DNA from: Planctomycetes bacterium B3_Pla
GTDB lineage: Bacteria > Planctomycetota > Phycisphaerae > Sedimentisphaerales > Anaerobacaceae
Length of the DNA: 64,000 nt
Assembly: GCA_005223045.1 (NCBI GenBank)
Contig: NJBM01000012.1
Location: 62,001-126,000, forward strand
Direction of reading: 5' to 3'
Shown piece by piece: positions 27,113 to 37,120 of this stretch. The notes under the pieces are model-generated. The model searched no databases and had not been told where the DNA came from. It saw only the letters and a list, made by a program, of their open reading frames with translations. Both the position numbers and the translations under genes were made by a program. Position 1 is the first letter of the stretch, and every line of letters begins with the position of its first letter.

Positions 27113-27166
27113 CGCCTTTTTGAAAAACGGCAATTTCAAGTAGATATTGAATAGAGGTAGCTGACT

Positions 27167-27400
27167 ATGGCACATAAAAAGGGGCAAGGCTCTTCGAGAA
27201 ACGGCAGGGACAGCAATCCGCAGTACAGGGGTGTGAAACTGTACGGCGGCCAGGCGGCCAAAGCCGGGGCGATTATAGTCCGACAGTGCGGGACAAAATT
27301 CTTTCCCGGCACAAATGTCGGCATGGGCAGGGACTACACATTGTTCGCCACTGCCGACGGTAAAGTAAGTTTCCAGGGCAGAAGAATTCACGTAGTCTGA
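27167..27400 (+). CDS. rpmA: Ribosomal protein bL27
   Basis: 77 residues, slightly shorter than the usual 84-90. [20 protein letters not shown] is the bL27 signature, with RRIHVV at the end. It is a large-subunit protein whose N-terminus reaches the peptidyl-transferase centre. It starts at ATG 27167 with GAGGT upstream. It stands alone, with its own promoter and terminator, ahead of obg; rplU is not beside it. Confidence 0.97.
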   Translation: MAHKKGQGSSRNGRDSNPQYRGVKLYGGQAAKAGAIIVRQCGTKFFPGTNVGMGRDYTLFATADGKVSFQGRRIHVV

Positions 27401-27428
27401 CAATAACCGACAATACTCGGCAGAACTT

Positions 27429-27456
27429 AGGATGGTCTAATCGCCATCCTTTTTTT
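27429..27456 (+). terminator. Rho-independent terminator after rpmA
   Basis: AGGATGG (27429-27435) pairs perfectly with CCATCCT (27444-27450) around an 8-base loop, followed by six more T. It lies 28 bases after the rpmA stop and separates it from obg. Confidence 0.9.
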
Positions 27457-27460
27457 ATGC

Positions 27461-27493
27461 CGACACACGACATACGAAACACGACATACGAAA
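27461..27493. repeat. Tandem ACGACATACGAA words before obg
   Basis: CACGACATACGAAA occurs twice in a row (27467-27493 region) after a related CGACACACGA. Similar words occur near 3070-3105 and 31340, so this is a dispersed short repeat occupying the obg leader. The obg ribosome-binding site AAGGA follows directly. Confidence 0.6.
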
Positions 27494-27496
27494 TAA

Positions 27497-28504
<1,008 letters not shown>

Positions 28505-28511
28505 GTTCGAA

Positions 28512-28539
28512 AAGAGCCGATCTCATAGAATCGGCTCTT
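28512..28539. terminator. Bidirectional hairpin between convergent obg and LolA-like gene
   Basis: AAGAGCCGAT (28512-28521) pairs perfectly with ATCGGCTCTT (28530-28539) around an 8-base loop. A TTTT run follows on the minus strand. It lies between two convergent stop codons. Confidence 0.75.
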
Positions 28540-28551
28540 CGGCAATCTCTT

Positions 28552-29787
28552 CTATTCTTCTAACCACGGAACCTTAGGTAAATCACTCGGTTCGACGTCT
28601 CGTATGCTCAGGTCACCATAGATGACTCGATAGGTCTTCGAGTCCGGCAGTTTCCACCAACACACAGGTTTTTTTGCGTCACCGAGTTGCACATCTTCGC
28701 CCACGTATTGCCACTCGCTGCCCTTAGGCAAGCGCACGAAGTACTCGGTCGCCAGCATGCACGCGAAATCGTCCTCAATGGGAGCAACGATCCGCGATGC
28801 CTCCTCCAAGTGCTTATCCCGGGCCTCTTTGCCGGGCCGACCTCTTCCGAAAAACGTCGGGAACTTTCCGCCGCGATGGTTTGCGGCGATCTCCAGTCCT
28901 TCAACAAGGTACTTCTCCGTCAGTTCGAAAGGAATCGTGAACTCTTCGGTGCTCATGTTCATAGCCAAATAATCATCCGGGACAGTCATGTCAAACAGTT
29001 GATCATCCAGCTCCACACCGAAGGTGATGTTGGTCAAAGTAAGCGTTTCCGTTCCGTCGTTGGCTTTGGACTCTATCTGGATCGGCAGCGCGGTGTCCGG
29101 ATCAGCCCAAACCATGATCTCCTTATTGTCTTTGACGATCCTGAAACCGACCGCCTTTCGGCCATTAATCTCCATCTCGCCGAGGCTTTCTTCGGTCTCG
29201 TTATGAAAATCCTTCTTCAGTCCATCGTAAGTGAGCAGCGTTTCGTTGTGGCCGTGATCGTCGGCGGTATATGCACATTTCTTCAGAGGATAGAGCATTA
29301 CAAAACGGTTCTGCCGACTCAGGTCCATCATGCCTATCATCGTCTCTTCTCTGGACTGTCCGTATCTGGAACGAAAGCCGTCGATGCCCTCAAAACGACG
29401 AATCGGCCCTTTGATCTTTACCGTACCTTTTCTCCAATAGCACTCATTTTCATGGTATTCTTCCCCATCGAGCGTGAATGTGACGGTTTGTGAAGCCTCC
29501 ATGTTCCTTAGTACATCGGCCCAGACGACGCCGGTGCCGTCGGGTGAAACGCCCAGGTAGTGCATACCGACAACCACTAGCGCGATTATTGCCGCCGCTG
29601 CGGCTACTTTTGTCATTGTCTTGTTCATGATCATTCTCCATGTATTGGGCCCAGCCGAAATGAGTATTGTCTTTTCAGATTTGTCGAACGCATCGAGAGC
29701 GCGACCGACAATCCTCTCATCAACTTTCGAGTGTACCGTAACATCTGATTTGGCAAATAATTGTTTTATCTTTTCCGTCGAGCTCAT
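28552..29787 (-). CDS. Membrane-anchored sigma-factor partner, LolA-like
   Basis: 411 residues. A short cytoplasmic N-terminus (residues 1-58) precedes one transmembrane helix (about 60-80, KVAAAAAIIALVVVGMHYLG). The exported part resembles outer-membrane lipoprotein-sorting (LolA-like) beta folds often found after ECF sigma genes in planctomycetes: VWADVLRNMEASQTVTFTLD, GRKAVGFRIVKDNKEIMVWA, DPDTALPIQIES. The start ATG overlaps the sigma factor stop by four bases (ATGA), so the two are co-translated. By position it is a candidate anti-sigma or sensor protein; this is inference, as no classical anti-sigma motif is visible. Confidence 0.8.
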   Translation of the reverse strand: MSSTEKIKQLFAKSDVTVHSKVDERIVGRALDAFDKSEKTILISAGPNTWRMIMNKTMTKVAAAAAIIALVVVGMHYLGVSPDGTGVVWADVLRNMEASQTVTFTLDGEEYHENECYWRKGTVKIKGPIRRFEGIDGFRSRYGQSREETMIGMMDLSRQNRFVMLYPLKKCAYTADDHGHNETLLTYDGLKKDFHNETEESLGEMEINGRKAVGFRIVKDNKEIMVWADPDTALPIQIESKANDGTETLTLTNITFGVELDDQLFDMTVPDDYLAMNMSTEEFTIPFELTEKYLVEGLEIAANHRGGKFPTFFGRGRPGKEARDKHLEEASRIVAPIEDDFACMLATEYFVRLPKGSEWQYVGEDVQLGDAKKPVCWWKLPDSKTYRVIYGDLSIRDVEPSDLPKVPWLEE

Positions 29788-30329
29788 TTTTCCATCTCAC
29801 CATTTAAGATCGAACGCATTTTTTGAATTCCATACCTGTATCGACCCTTGACTGTATTGACAGAGATACCTAAGGATTTGGCTATTACCCGGAATCGCAT
29901 CTGGCCGTGTATATGCAATGCAATCACTTCTCTTTGCTCATGCGACAGTTCGGCCAGCGCCGAGCTTAACAGCCGCAACTGCTCGTTGCAGACTATGAGC
30001 CGACTTGGCTCGCTCAAATCCATGCCTGCCGAGCAAGCCCGCTCCGAATTGAGAGCCTTGGCCCGGCTCTGCTTTGTTCGCATCAGATCACGAATCCGAT
30101 TAGCAACGCACCTGGCCAGGTAAGCTTTCAGACTGCCGGTGAGCTTAAAGCCCGCAACATTCTGAGCAAAAACAACAAAGACGTCATGAACGGCGTCTTC
30201 TGCAAGACTAACATCATGCGAAAGAGCAATAGCCAAAATCAGCAGGTCATCTCTGTACTTTTCATAGATGTCGCGCAGAGCATTCCTGCTTCCCCGTTTG
30301 CATCTGGCCACAAGTAACCTGTCTGCCAT
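29784..30329 (-). CDS. ECF-type RNA polymerase sigma factor
   Basis: 181 residues. The ATG at 30329 has GAGG eight bases upstream; the longer open frame has no such signal. Region 2: RGSRNALRDIYEKYRDDLLI...AEDAVHDVFVVFAQNV. Region 4: LSHEQREVIALHIHGQMRFR, VIAKSLGISVNTVKGRYRYG. It directs RNA polymerase to an unknown regulon, probably in response to the overlapping membrane partner downstream. Confidence 0.92.
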   Translation of the reverse strand: MADRLLVARCKRGSRNALRDIYEKYRDDLLILAIALSHDVSLAEDAVHDVFVVFAQNVAGFKLTGSLKAYLARCVANRIRDLMRTKQSRAKALNSERACSAGMDLSEPSRLIVCNEQLRLLSSALAELSHEQREVIALHIHGQMRFRVIAKSLGISVNTVKGRYRYGIQKMRSILNGEMEK

Positions 30330-30341
30330 CAAAACAACCTC

Positions 30342-30609
30342 ACCGATGAGCCATGAACGTTCACTACTCATATAACGATTCAAGCGCCTGTTTGGGTATA
30401 ATGAAAATTGGACTCTTCACAATTTTGGCCGATTGTTGGCTGGAAGGACATGAAAAAAGCCGAGCGAAACCATCCTGGATCAGCTTTTCATTACTCGCCG
30501 TCGTCGAGACGGGGCCCTCAAGCTTTGACGAATTCTACTAACATAGTGACCGGGCGGTGCAGTTTGTCTACCGGAATCGCGAAATATTTTTTCTCGAAGC
30601 TTTATGAGC
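30342..30609. other. Intergenic region, no gene seen
   Basis: About 270 bases between the sigma factor and the nucleotidyltransferase. A plus-strand frame starting near 30449 has GGAAGGAC before its ATG but runs into the opposite-strand gene and has no protein-like features. Confidence 0.4.
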
Positions 30610-31059
30610 TTATGGAAGGTTCTCGATGTCGGACAGATATTGGTGTCTGCCGGAAGCTTTCTTGTTCATTTTGAGGTGTTCCAACCCAATCAAATGAACT
30701 TCCACGCCGTCAAGCGTGTCAATTACGCGTCCGACATAGCATTCATCGAAATTAACGCCGGAAATCGTTGTGGCGATCTCAATTCTGATCGGCGGCACGC
30801 CAAGTCGGATGATTTGCCATTCCGTGAGAAACAGCTCCGAAGATAATTCGGGAGAGTCGAAGCCAAACTCTCTCAGGACTACTACCACCTTCTCGGCGTT
30901 ATCCGGATGCATAGCAATCCAAATATCCATATCGACGGTGGCTCGCGGATAGCCATGGTAGCCGACCGCGTACCCGCCGATCAGCAAATACTCAACATGA
31001 TGGCTGTTGAGCAGCTTCAAGAACTCTTTGAAGTCGGGTGGCAGATGGATTGTAGCCAT
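30610..31059 (-). CDS. Minimal nucleotidyltransferase, toxin-antitoxin-like locus 1
   Basis: 149 residues. The polymerase-beta nucleotidyltransferase signature is present: LLIGGYAVGYHGYPRATVDM with GG at 28-29 and metal-binding Asp43 and Asp45 (TVDMDIWI). The fold matches the AbiEii/DUF6036-type proteins found with small partners. Its ATG at 31059 lies inside the end of the 70-residue partner gene, a 68-base overlap. Such pairs act as toxin-antitoxin or abortive-infection modules in characterised cases; here the activity is inference. Confidence 0.85.
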   Translation of the reverse strand: MATIHLPPDFKEFLKLLNSHHVEYLLIGGYAVGYHGYPRATVDMDIWIAMHPDNAEKVVVVLREFGFDSPELSSELFLTEWQIIRLGVPPIRIEIATTISGVNFDECYVGRVIDTLDGVEVHLIGLEHLKMNKKASGRHQYLSDIENLP

Positions 31060-31204
31060 AGATAATCCGTCTCATCAACTCAACGGCTTCCAAACGTTCG
31101 TAAGGAGTCCTGGACAACCAATATGACTTGTCGCCTGATGGGTCAAAAAACGATGATACTGTAAAGGCGGTTCTTTGTATCGTTGGAAAGCCAAGCTTGT
31201 CCAT
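30992..31204 (-). CDS. Small partner of the nucleotidyltransferase (locus 1)
   Basis: 70 residues. The core SFFDPSGDKSYWLSRTPYERLEAVELMRRIIYGYNPSATRLQRV is of a type repeatedly placed just before AbiEii-like nucleotidyltransferases. It starts at ATG 31204. The -10 hexamer ends six bases before the ATG and there is no ribosome-binding site, so the transcript is probably leaderless. It probably antagonises or recruits the enzyme; no direct evidence. Confidence 0.75.
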   Translation of the reverse strand: MDKLGFPTIQRTAFTVSSFFDPSGDKSYWLSRTPYERLEAVELMRRIIYGYNPSATRLQRVLEAAQQPSC

Positions 31205-31210
31205 ATAACA

Positions 31211-31239
31211 ATCATATCAGAAACAAACAGCCGTGTAAA
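31211..31239 (-). promoter_or_regulatory. Promoter of nucleotidyltransferase locus 1
   Basis: On the minus strand TTTACA (31234-31239), a 17-base spacer and TATGAT (31211-31216) are followed by six bases and then ATG. The predicted start point is the A of the start codon. Confidence 0.7.
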
Positions 31240-31371
31240 CAGAACTTCCGCTTATATTTATATTATCCTGCCACGTCCAACGGAAATATGAAGATGTTTT
31301 TCGGATTGACTTTAGCAAGAAAAACGGGTAAGAAATACGATACACGATTAACGAGCCGAAGAGCACGAATT

Positions 31372-32160
31372 ATGAATATTATAGCAATAGACATAGGCAA
31401 TACGAATATTGACATCGGATTTTTCCTGGAGGACAAGGAGGAGTTCATAGAATCCATCCCGGGCCGGTCGCAGGCGAGACTGAAGGATTGTCTCAAATCA
31501 GCCTGGGAAAAGATGCCGGTTGTCGAAAGCTCAAAGGAAGGAAAACGCGACGGCGTCATTGTAATCAGCAGCGTAAAACCTGTCTGGACCGAACTTGTGC
31601 GGCAAATAGCGGAGAATGAACTTGGCGAAGAGCTTCACATTGTCGGTCAAGACATCCCCCTACCGATGGATCTCTGGGTGGATGAGCCGGACAAAGTCGG
31701 CACAGACAGAGTGGTCTCTGCCGCGGCGGCGTATGCCGTCACTGAGGACGCTGTGGTCGTCGCTGACTTCGGCACGGCTGTCACCATTGATCTGGTTGAC
31801 GAAAATGGCGTATTCCTCGGCGGTGTTATCTGTCCGGGCTTTGAAATCAGTGCAAAGGCCCTGGAACAGAACACCGCCCAACTGCCAAAGACAAAAATCA
31901 CCAAACCGAAAGCACCGTACGGCAAGAATACCGCCGAGGCCATAAACTGCGGGTTGTATTTTTCCGCAGTCGGAACATTGGAGGAGGTCATCAGAAGATA
32001 CGCAGAAGAAATCGGCAAGTGGCCTCAAACAGTGATCACAGGCTCGGCCGCGAAAACAATAAAAGACGATTGCAATTTCATAGACTCCTTCGTTCCCAGC
32101 CTGGTCGTCAAAGGTATCGTTCTGGCTTACAAAAAACACCTCGCAGAAAAAACCGTGTAG
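31372..32160 (+). CDS. coaX: Type III pantothenate kinase
   Basis: 262 residues. The first step of coenzyme A synthesis, phosphorylation of pantothenate. Type III hallmarks are IIAIDIGNTNIDIGFF (phosphate-binding), DEPDKVGTDRVVSAAAAYAV, VVVADFGTAVTIDLVDENGV, and FLGGVICPGFEISAKAL. ATG 31372 begins exactly at the conserved N-terminus; the frame extends upstream but with unrelated sequence. The MnmE-like gene follows 30 bases later. Confidence 0.95.
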   Translation: MNIIAIDIGNTNIDIGFFLEDKEEFIESIPGRSQARLKDCLKSAWEKMPVVESSKEGKRDGVIVISSVKPVWTELVRQIAENELGEELHIVGQDIPLPMDLWVDEPDKVGTDRVVSAAAAYAVTEDAVVVADFGTAVTIDLVDENGVFLGGVICPGFEISAKALEQNTAQLPKTKITKPKAPYGKNTAEAINCGLYFSAVGTLEEVIRRYAEEIGKWPQTVITGSAAKTIKDDCNFIDSFVPSLVVKGIVLAYKKHLAEKTV

Positions 32161-32190
32161 AGGCAAACCTGTGCGTCCGCTCAATAATTT

Positions 32191-33366
32191 ATGACTATTT
32201 ACGCTGCTGTAATGACCGGCAAGGGCACCGGCGCAATATCGACCATTCAGGCCTTCGGCGATTCGGCTGAGACTGTGCTAAAGAAGATTTTCAGGCCTGC
32301 GGGAAAAAAACCTGCCAAGTTTGGAACTGGTGAAATCCTGCTCGGCTCAATCTGCGACGGCGCCGAGGTCATCGACCAGGTTACACTCGGCTGCGAAGGG
32401 CCTAAGACTTTCGCGATACACTGCCACGGAAATCCGCTTATCGTCGAAATGATAATGCAACTGCTGCGGCAACACGGAGCCAACTTAGTCACAGATGAGC
32501 AATTACTGGCCAAAGTTCTTACCTCACGGGGACGCATTGATACAATCGCGGTCGAGGCCAAATTGGCCCTGCCAAAGGCCAGGACTATTCAGGGCGCCAA
32601 GATAATTGCAAACCAGATCGATGCCGGCCTGAGCAAGAAAGCACAAGATTGGCTCGGCGGCATGGATGAAGCTTCCCTCGACGAAATAAAAGCCGAGGCG
32701 AGCCGGATATTGCAGGAATCTCAAACAGCAAGACTCATTATATACGGCTGTACGGCGGTTCTGACAGGCCCGCCGAACAGCGGCAAGAGTACACTTCTCA
32801 ATTGCCTGGCGGGCCGGCAAAAGGCGATTGTCACCGATATCGAAGGCACGACCAGGGACTGGGTCAGCGCCGAATGCCGGATTGGCTCTTTGGCAGTGAA
32901 GCTGATAGATACCGCTGGTCTGGATGAAGAGATTTCATATCCCCAAGACGGCGTCGAGCAGGCCGCACAGAATAAGACCGCCGAAATCCTGGAACAGGCC
33001 GACATTGTCCTGCTCGTCTTGGACAACGCCCGGCCCACAGAGGAACTCGACAACCGGCTTTTGGAGAGAATCACCAACAAACAAGTCATAACAGTTCTAA
33101 ACAAGTCCGATCTACCGGCAAAACTCGATCCCGACAGCCTGTCAACGTTCGTGCCGGATACCGCCCGAATAAGCGCCAAAGAAGGCACGGGAATCGAAGA
33201 CCTAAGAGAAAAGATTCGGCAAGCGTCCCGTGTTGTCGACTTCGACATGCGACAGCCGGTTTGCTTCACCAACCGGCAGGAAGACCTGTTAAAACAACTC
33301 ACAAGCACCGAGTCCAAACAGCAGGCAGCTTCAATCATTAGAAAACTGTTAAAAGGTGAAGTATAG
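32191..33366 (+). CDS. MnmE/TrmE-like GTPase lacking the C-terminal Cys motif
   Basis: 391 residues against about 450 for MnmE. The N-terminal TrmE domain is recognisable but divergent (VMTGKGTGAISTIQAFGDSA, GPKTFAIHCHGNPLIVEMIM). The G domain is intact: GPPNSGKSTLLNCLAGRQKA (G1), DIEGTTRDWV (G2), LIDTAGLDEE (G3), NKSDLP (G4), SAKEGTG (G5). The protein stops after RQEDLLKQLTSTES...IIRKLLKGEV. The last helices and the invariant C-(I/L/V)-G-K motif are missing. MnmE with MnmG installs the cmnm5 group on wobble U34; whether this form does so is uncertain. No ribosome-binding site precedes ATG 32191. Confidence 0.85.
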   Translation: MTIYAAVMTGKGTGAISTIQAFGDSAETVLKKIFRPAGKKPAKFGTGEILLGSICDGAEVIDQVTLGCEGPKTFAIHCHGNPLIVEMIMQLLRQHGANLVTDEQLLAKVLTSRGRIDTIAVEAKLALPKARTIQGAKIIANQIDAGLSKKAQDWLGGMDEASLDEIKAEASRILQESQTARLIIYGCTAVLTGPPNSGKSTLLNCLAGRQKAIVTDIEGTTRDWVSAECRIGSLAVKLIDTAGLDEEISYPQDGVEQAAQNKTAEILEQADIVLLVLDNARPTEELDNRLLERITNKQVITVLNKSDLPAKLDPDSLSTFVPDTARISAKEGTGIEDLREKIRQASRVVDFDMRQPVCFTNRQEDLLKQLTSTESKQQAASIIRKLLKGEV

Positions 33367-33453
33367 AGCGGCACTGTTCACATGAAACCAACTGGCTGGA
33401 AAAATGAACACCAGGCACTTCCGACCTGCGTTCCAAATCGCTGGATCTTTTAG

Positions 33454-34017
33454 TTACATGCCGGAATTTGCCAGCAGACCATCGAACCTTTCCACTATAC
33501 CCTTATGCTCAACAATCTCGCCAAACTGCAAAAGCCATTTCCTGATGTAATCCAAATCGATTGCATCCTTGTTTTTTGCCAAAATGCTCTTGATATCTTC
33601 TTCGTCAATGGCCCTGCCGGCAACCATTTTGTGAACTACAACATCTTCACAGGATGCAAATTTCACCGGATAGTCATCCATCAACACGTTCTTGGCATTC
33701 GTAATTGCTTGCGCTTCGTATGGGGTAAATGAGAATATGAAATCTACTCGGACTCTCGATTCCGGGTCCTCCGCTGGAAGTACCTTCGTATCTCGTACAA
33801 AATCTTGTGGCTTCTCAACAAGAATCTTTAACTTCAGCTTCTCACACACCGTCTTTATTGATGCAAGCTTGTCTGTGTCCACTCCGAGGGTGATGTCAAT
33901 GTCCCGGGTCAATCTTGGCCTTCCATACAGCAGGACCGCTTGACCACCTATAATCATATAGGTGATATTCTCCCGGTCCAAATGCCGGGCTATGTTTTTG
34001 ATCAGTCTCTCTATCAC
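33454..34017 (-). CDS. Nucleotidyltransferase, toxin-antitoxin-like locus 2
   Basis: 187 residues. YMIIGGQAVLLYGRPRLTRD (GG at 24-25) and RDIDITLGV (Asp39, Asp41) give the nucleotidyltransferase active site. RVRVDFIFSFTPYEAQAI and CEDVVVHKMVAGRAIDEEDI are typical of AbiEii-like enzymes. It overlaps the preceding 67-residue gene by four bases (ATGA at 34014-34017). It is convergent with the MnmE-like gene. Confidence 0.88.
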   Translation of the reverse strand: MIERLIKNIARHLDRENITYMIIGGQAVLLYGRPRLTRDIDITLGVDTDKLASIKTVCEKLKLKILVEKPQDFVRDTKVLPAEDPESRVRVDFIFSFTPYEAQAITNAKNVLMDDYPVKFASCEDVVVHKMVAGRAIDEEDIKSILAKNKDAIDLDYIRKWLLQFGEIVEHKGIVERFDGLLANSGM

Positions 34018-34217
34018 AGCCCCACCCTGTTTATCGCTCTGGCTATCCGCAAGTCCACGTCCAATCCATCGAGGATGTTCCCGGAATTGATCGCCCCTAA
34101 AGAAACAGCTTCGTTGTGGAGCATCTCATAGATAGCCAAGGCTTCTTTGTGGGAGAGGTTTTCCTCGGCGTCTAACTTGCGGTAAAACTCATCCAGCTTG
34201 TGCCTGTTTCGTATCAT
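34014..34217 (-). CDS. Small partner of the nucleotidyltransferase (locus 2)
   Basis: 67 residues, mostly helical: KLDEFYRKLDAEENLSHKEA, LAIYEMLHNEAVSLGAINSG, DVDLRIARAINRV. Such a protein commonly precedes AbiEii-type nucleotidyltransferases and is the likely antitoxin or adaptor. ATGA overlap with the enzyme implies coupled translation. Unrelated in sequence to the partner of locus 1. Confidence 0.75.
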   Translation of the reverse strand: MIRNRHKLDEFYRKLDAEENLSHKEALAIYEMLHNEAVSLGAINSGNILDGLDVDLRIARAINRVGL

Positions 34218-34352
34218 CGTCTATTCAGAACTTGACAATATCGAATCAAAACCGTTTCGCCGAGGATATGGCAAATCCGGAGTCACTTCTACAGTCTCAT
34301 CTTACCTGTTTGGCTCGCGGTGTAAAGCAATAAATAAAGAGAGTCTCTTAAC

Positions 34353-34380
34353 TTGTTAAATGTGCCGGTCCGTGTATAAT
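34353..34380 (+). promoter_or_regulatory. Promoter of mutS
   Basis: TTGTTA (34353-34358), a 16-base spacer and a perfect TATAAT (34375-34380). Only eight bases (CTGCACCT) separate the -10 from the mutS ATG and none resembles a ribosome-binding site. Confidence 0.75.
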
Positions 34381-34388
34381 CTGCACCT

Positions 34389-37019
34389 ATGACCCCGAAC
34401 AATGAAAAACTGACGCCTGCGATGAAGCAGTTTCACAAGTTCAAGCAGAAGTATCCGGACTGCATACTGTTTTTTCGCATGGGTGATTTTTACGAGACGT
34501 TCTACGAAGACGCCAAAATCTGCTCGAAGGTCCTGGGGCTTACGCTAACCAGCCGGAGCAAAGGCGCCAATCCGACCCCGTTGGCCGGCGTGCCGTATCA
34601 CGCTGTTGACGGTTATCTCAAGAAGATGCTACAGGCCGGATACCGGGTCGCCGTTTGCGAGCAGGTTGAAGACCCCAAAATCGCAAAGGGCGTGGTCAAA
34701 CGCGACGTCGTTCGGATAGTCACTCCCGGCACGCTCACCGACGATATGCTGCTTGACGCCAGGGAGGACAATTTTCTCTGCGCCGTTAGCCTGGGGACTA
34801 AGAGCCAGGCGGTCATTAGCTGGGTCGACATTTCAACCGGGCATTTCTTCGTCCAGGAACTGCCCGAGGGGAAACTGCTCGACGAGCTGCTGCGATTGTC
34901 GCCGGCCGAGTGCCTGCTTGCCGACAGGCGCGGTGAGCTGTTCGAGGCCGAGACAAAGAAGCTGACCAGAGACATTACGCAACTGACCAATGCTATCGTA
35001 ACCGAGCGCCCCGGCTGGTATTTCGATCCCTATCAGGCAAAGCAGCGCCTGCTCAAGCACTTCGGCACCGCCACCCTCGAGGGCTTCGGCTTCGGTGAAA
35101 ACGACGACGGCCTTATCCCCCCTGCCGGCGCCATTATCGAATACCTCAACGAAACGCAGAAGACCACGCTCGGCCACATTCAGAGTCTGAAAAAAGTCAG
35201 TCGCCAAAACTTCCTGCAAATCGACCCGGCCACTCTGAGAAGTCTGGAAATCCTGCGCACTATTCGTGCTGAAGGCACGAAAGGCTCATTGCTGGACTGC
35301 CTCGATGAAACAATGACCGGCATGGGGGCCCGCAAGTTCAGGAACTGGCTGTGCATGCCGCTATGCGACATTGGCGCTATCGAAATGCGACAGGACACAA
35401 TCGAAGAAATTAAAGACGCCGACGCCAAATTGACGGACATTCGCAGACTGCTCTCCAACATATCCGACACCGAGCGAATCGCCGCCCGCATCAGCACATT
35501 CCGCGCATTGCCGAGGGATTTAGTTGCTCTGGCAGCAACGTTGCGGCACATACCTCTGCTGCGAGAAATCCTGGAAGGATTCGGCACTGAGCTGCTCGCG
35601 CAATTAGCCGGCCAATGTGACAGTATGGATGAGTTGGCCGACCTGCTCGAAACAGCAATCAAGCCCGACCCGCCCTCGCATCTTCGTGATGGCGGCGTTA
35701 TAAAGGCGGGCTTTTCAGAAAAACTCGACCGCCTGCGCTCAATCTCAAAAGACGGCCAAAGCTGGCTGAGAAACTATCAGAAGCAACAGTCCGAGCGGAC
35801 CGGCATCGCAAATCTCAAGATCGGCTACAATAAGGTATTCGGCTATTATATCGAAATAAATCACTCCTCAGCGGACAAAGTCCCCGCCGAATATGTCCGC
35901 AAACAGACAATCAAGAACGCCGAGCGTTATATCACCGATGAGCTTAAAGAATACGAGACCCAGGCGCTCAGCGCCGAGGAAAAGGCCCTCGAATTAGAGC
36001 AGCAGCTCTTCGACCAGCTCCGCCGGCAGTCCGCCCAGTACATAAGCCGGCTCCAGGCTCTGGCCGAGACTATCGCTCAATGCGACTGCCTCACAGCCCT
36101 TGCTTACTTGGCCAAAAGGCGAAACTACATCCGCCCTAAGATAACCGACGGCGGCGAACTTATTATTCACGAAGGCAAGCACCCGGTCCTGGCAGAAACG
36201 CTCGGCCCGGAGTTTGTGCCGAATGACGTCCAGCTCGGAGACGGGGCCGGCGACATCCTCGTTATCACAGGCCCCAACATGAGCGGCAAGAGCACCTACA
36301 TCCGACAAGTCGCCCTTCTGGTCCTGATGGCACAGACCGGTTCATTCATTCCCGCCAAAGATGCAGAAATCGGCCTGGTCGATAGAATCTTCACCCGCGT
36401 GGGAGCTTCGGATGAATTGGTCCGGGGTCAATCCACCTTCATGGTCGAAATGACCGAGACCGCGAACATCATCAACAACGCCACCTACAAGTCGCTCGTT
36501 ATTCTTGACGAAGTAGGCCGCGGCACGAGCACCTACGACGGCCTCTCTTTAGCGTGGGCGATCACCGAACATATTGCAAACAAGTTGCAGTGCCGGACGT
36601 TTTTTGCCACTCACTATCACGAGCTGACCGAATTAGCCGAACTGTTCGAGAATGTGAAAAACTGCAACGTCGCCGTCCGCGAATGGATGGACGAGGTGGT
36701 CTTTTTGCACAAAATCCTGCCCGGCGGGACCGACAAGAGCTACGGCATCCACGTCGCAAAATTGGCCGGCGTCCCCGGCGCCATTCTCGAAAGATCGAAG
36801 GAAATCCTGGAAGAACTCGAAAGCACATTCCAAAAAGAAGCCACAGGCGAACATCTAGCCCGCCACAAGACAAAAGAGCCGGACAAGGACACCCTCTTTG
36901 TGGAAAAACACAAGAGCATATTGGATAAGCTCAGTGCGATTGATATAAATAATCTCACGCCGCTCGAAGCCATCAATTTGCTGAATCGGATAAGAGATGA
37001 GATAAAGAAAACTCAGTAG
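34389..37019 (+). CDS. mutS: DNA mismatch repair protein MutS
   Basis: 876 residues, full length. The mismatch-recognition segment FFRMGDFYETFYEDA (Phe-x-Glu), the connector and lever domains, the clamp segment IGYNKVFGYYIEINHSSADK, and the ABC ATPase are present: ITGPNMSGKSTYIRQVALL (Walker A, about residues 625-645), RGQSTFMVEMTETANI, SLVILDEVGRGTSTYDGLSL (Walker B/D-loop), FFATHYHELTEL. It binds mismatches and recruits MutL. Transcription appears to begin at the start codon. It is divergent from nucleotidyltransferase locus 2. Confidence 0.97.
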   Translation: MTPNNEKLTPAMKQFHKFKQKYPDCILFFRMGDFYETFYEDAKICSKVLGLTLTSRSKGANPTPLAGVPYHAVDGYLKKMLQAGYRVAVCEQVEDPKIAKGVVKRDVVRIVTPGTLTDDMLLDAREDNFLCAVSLGTKSQAVISWVDISTGHFFVQELPEGKLLDELLRLSPAECLLADRRGELFEAETKKLTRDITQLTNAIVTERPGWYFDPYQAKQRLLKHFGTATLEGFGFGENDDGLIPPAGAIIEYLNETQKTTLGHIQSLKKVSRQNFLQIDPATLRSLEILRTIRAEGTKGSLLDCLDETMTGMGARKFRNWLCMPLCDIGAIEMRQDTIEEIKDADAKLTDIRRLLSNISDTERIAARISTFRALPRDLVALAATLRHIPLLREILEGFGTELLAQLAGQCDSMDELADLLETAIKPDPPSHLRDGGVIKAGFSEKLDRLRSISKDGQSWLRNYQKQQSERTGIANLKIGYNKVFGYYIEINHSSADKVPAEYVRKQTIKNAERYITDELKEYETQALSAEEKALELEQQLFDQLRRQSAQYISRLQALAETIAQCDCLTALAYLAKRRNYIRPKITDGGELIIHEGKHPVLAETLGPEFVPNDVQLGDGAGDILVITGPNMSGKSTYIRQVALLVLMAQTGSFIPAKDAEIGLVDRIFTRVGASDELVRGQSTFMVEMTETANIINNATYKSLVILDEVGRGTSTYDGLSLAWAITEHIANKLQCRTFFATHYHELTELAELFENVKNCNVAVREWMDEVVFLHKILPGGTDKSYGIHVAKLAGVPGAILERSKEILEELESTFQKEATGEHLARHKTKEPDKDTLFVEKHKSILDKLSAIDINNLTPLEAINLLNRIRDEIKKTQ

Positions 37020-37052
37020 CCGGCACGAAACCGCAAACTACATATTCTATGG

Positions 37053-37082
37053 TTGCAATTCGAATCCCGTTTTTCATATAAT
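37053..37082 (+). promoter_or_regulatory. Promoter of the MNT-type gene
   Basis: TTGCAA (37053-37058), an 18-base spacer and a perfect TATAAT (37077-37082) lie 38 bases before the ATG at 37121. Confidence 0.6.
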
Positions 37083-37120
37083 CTATTCACAGATTCTATG
37101 AAAAGGTCACAGGCTGCCCT

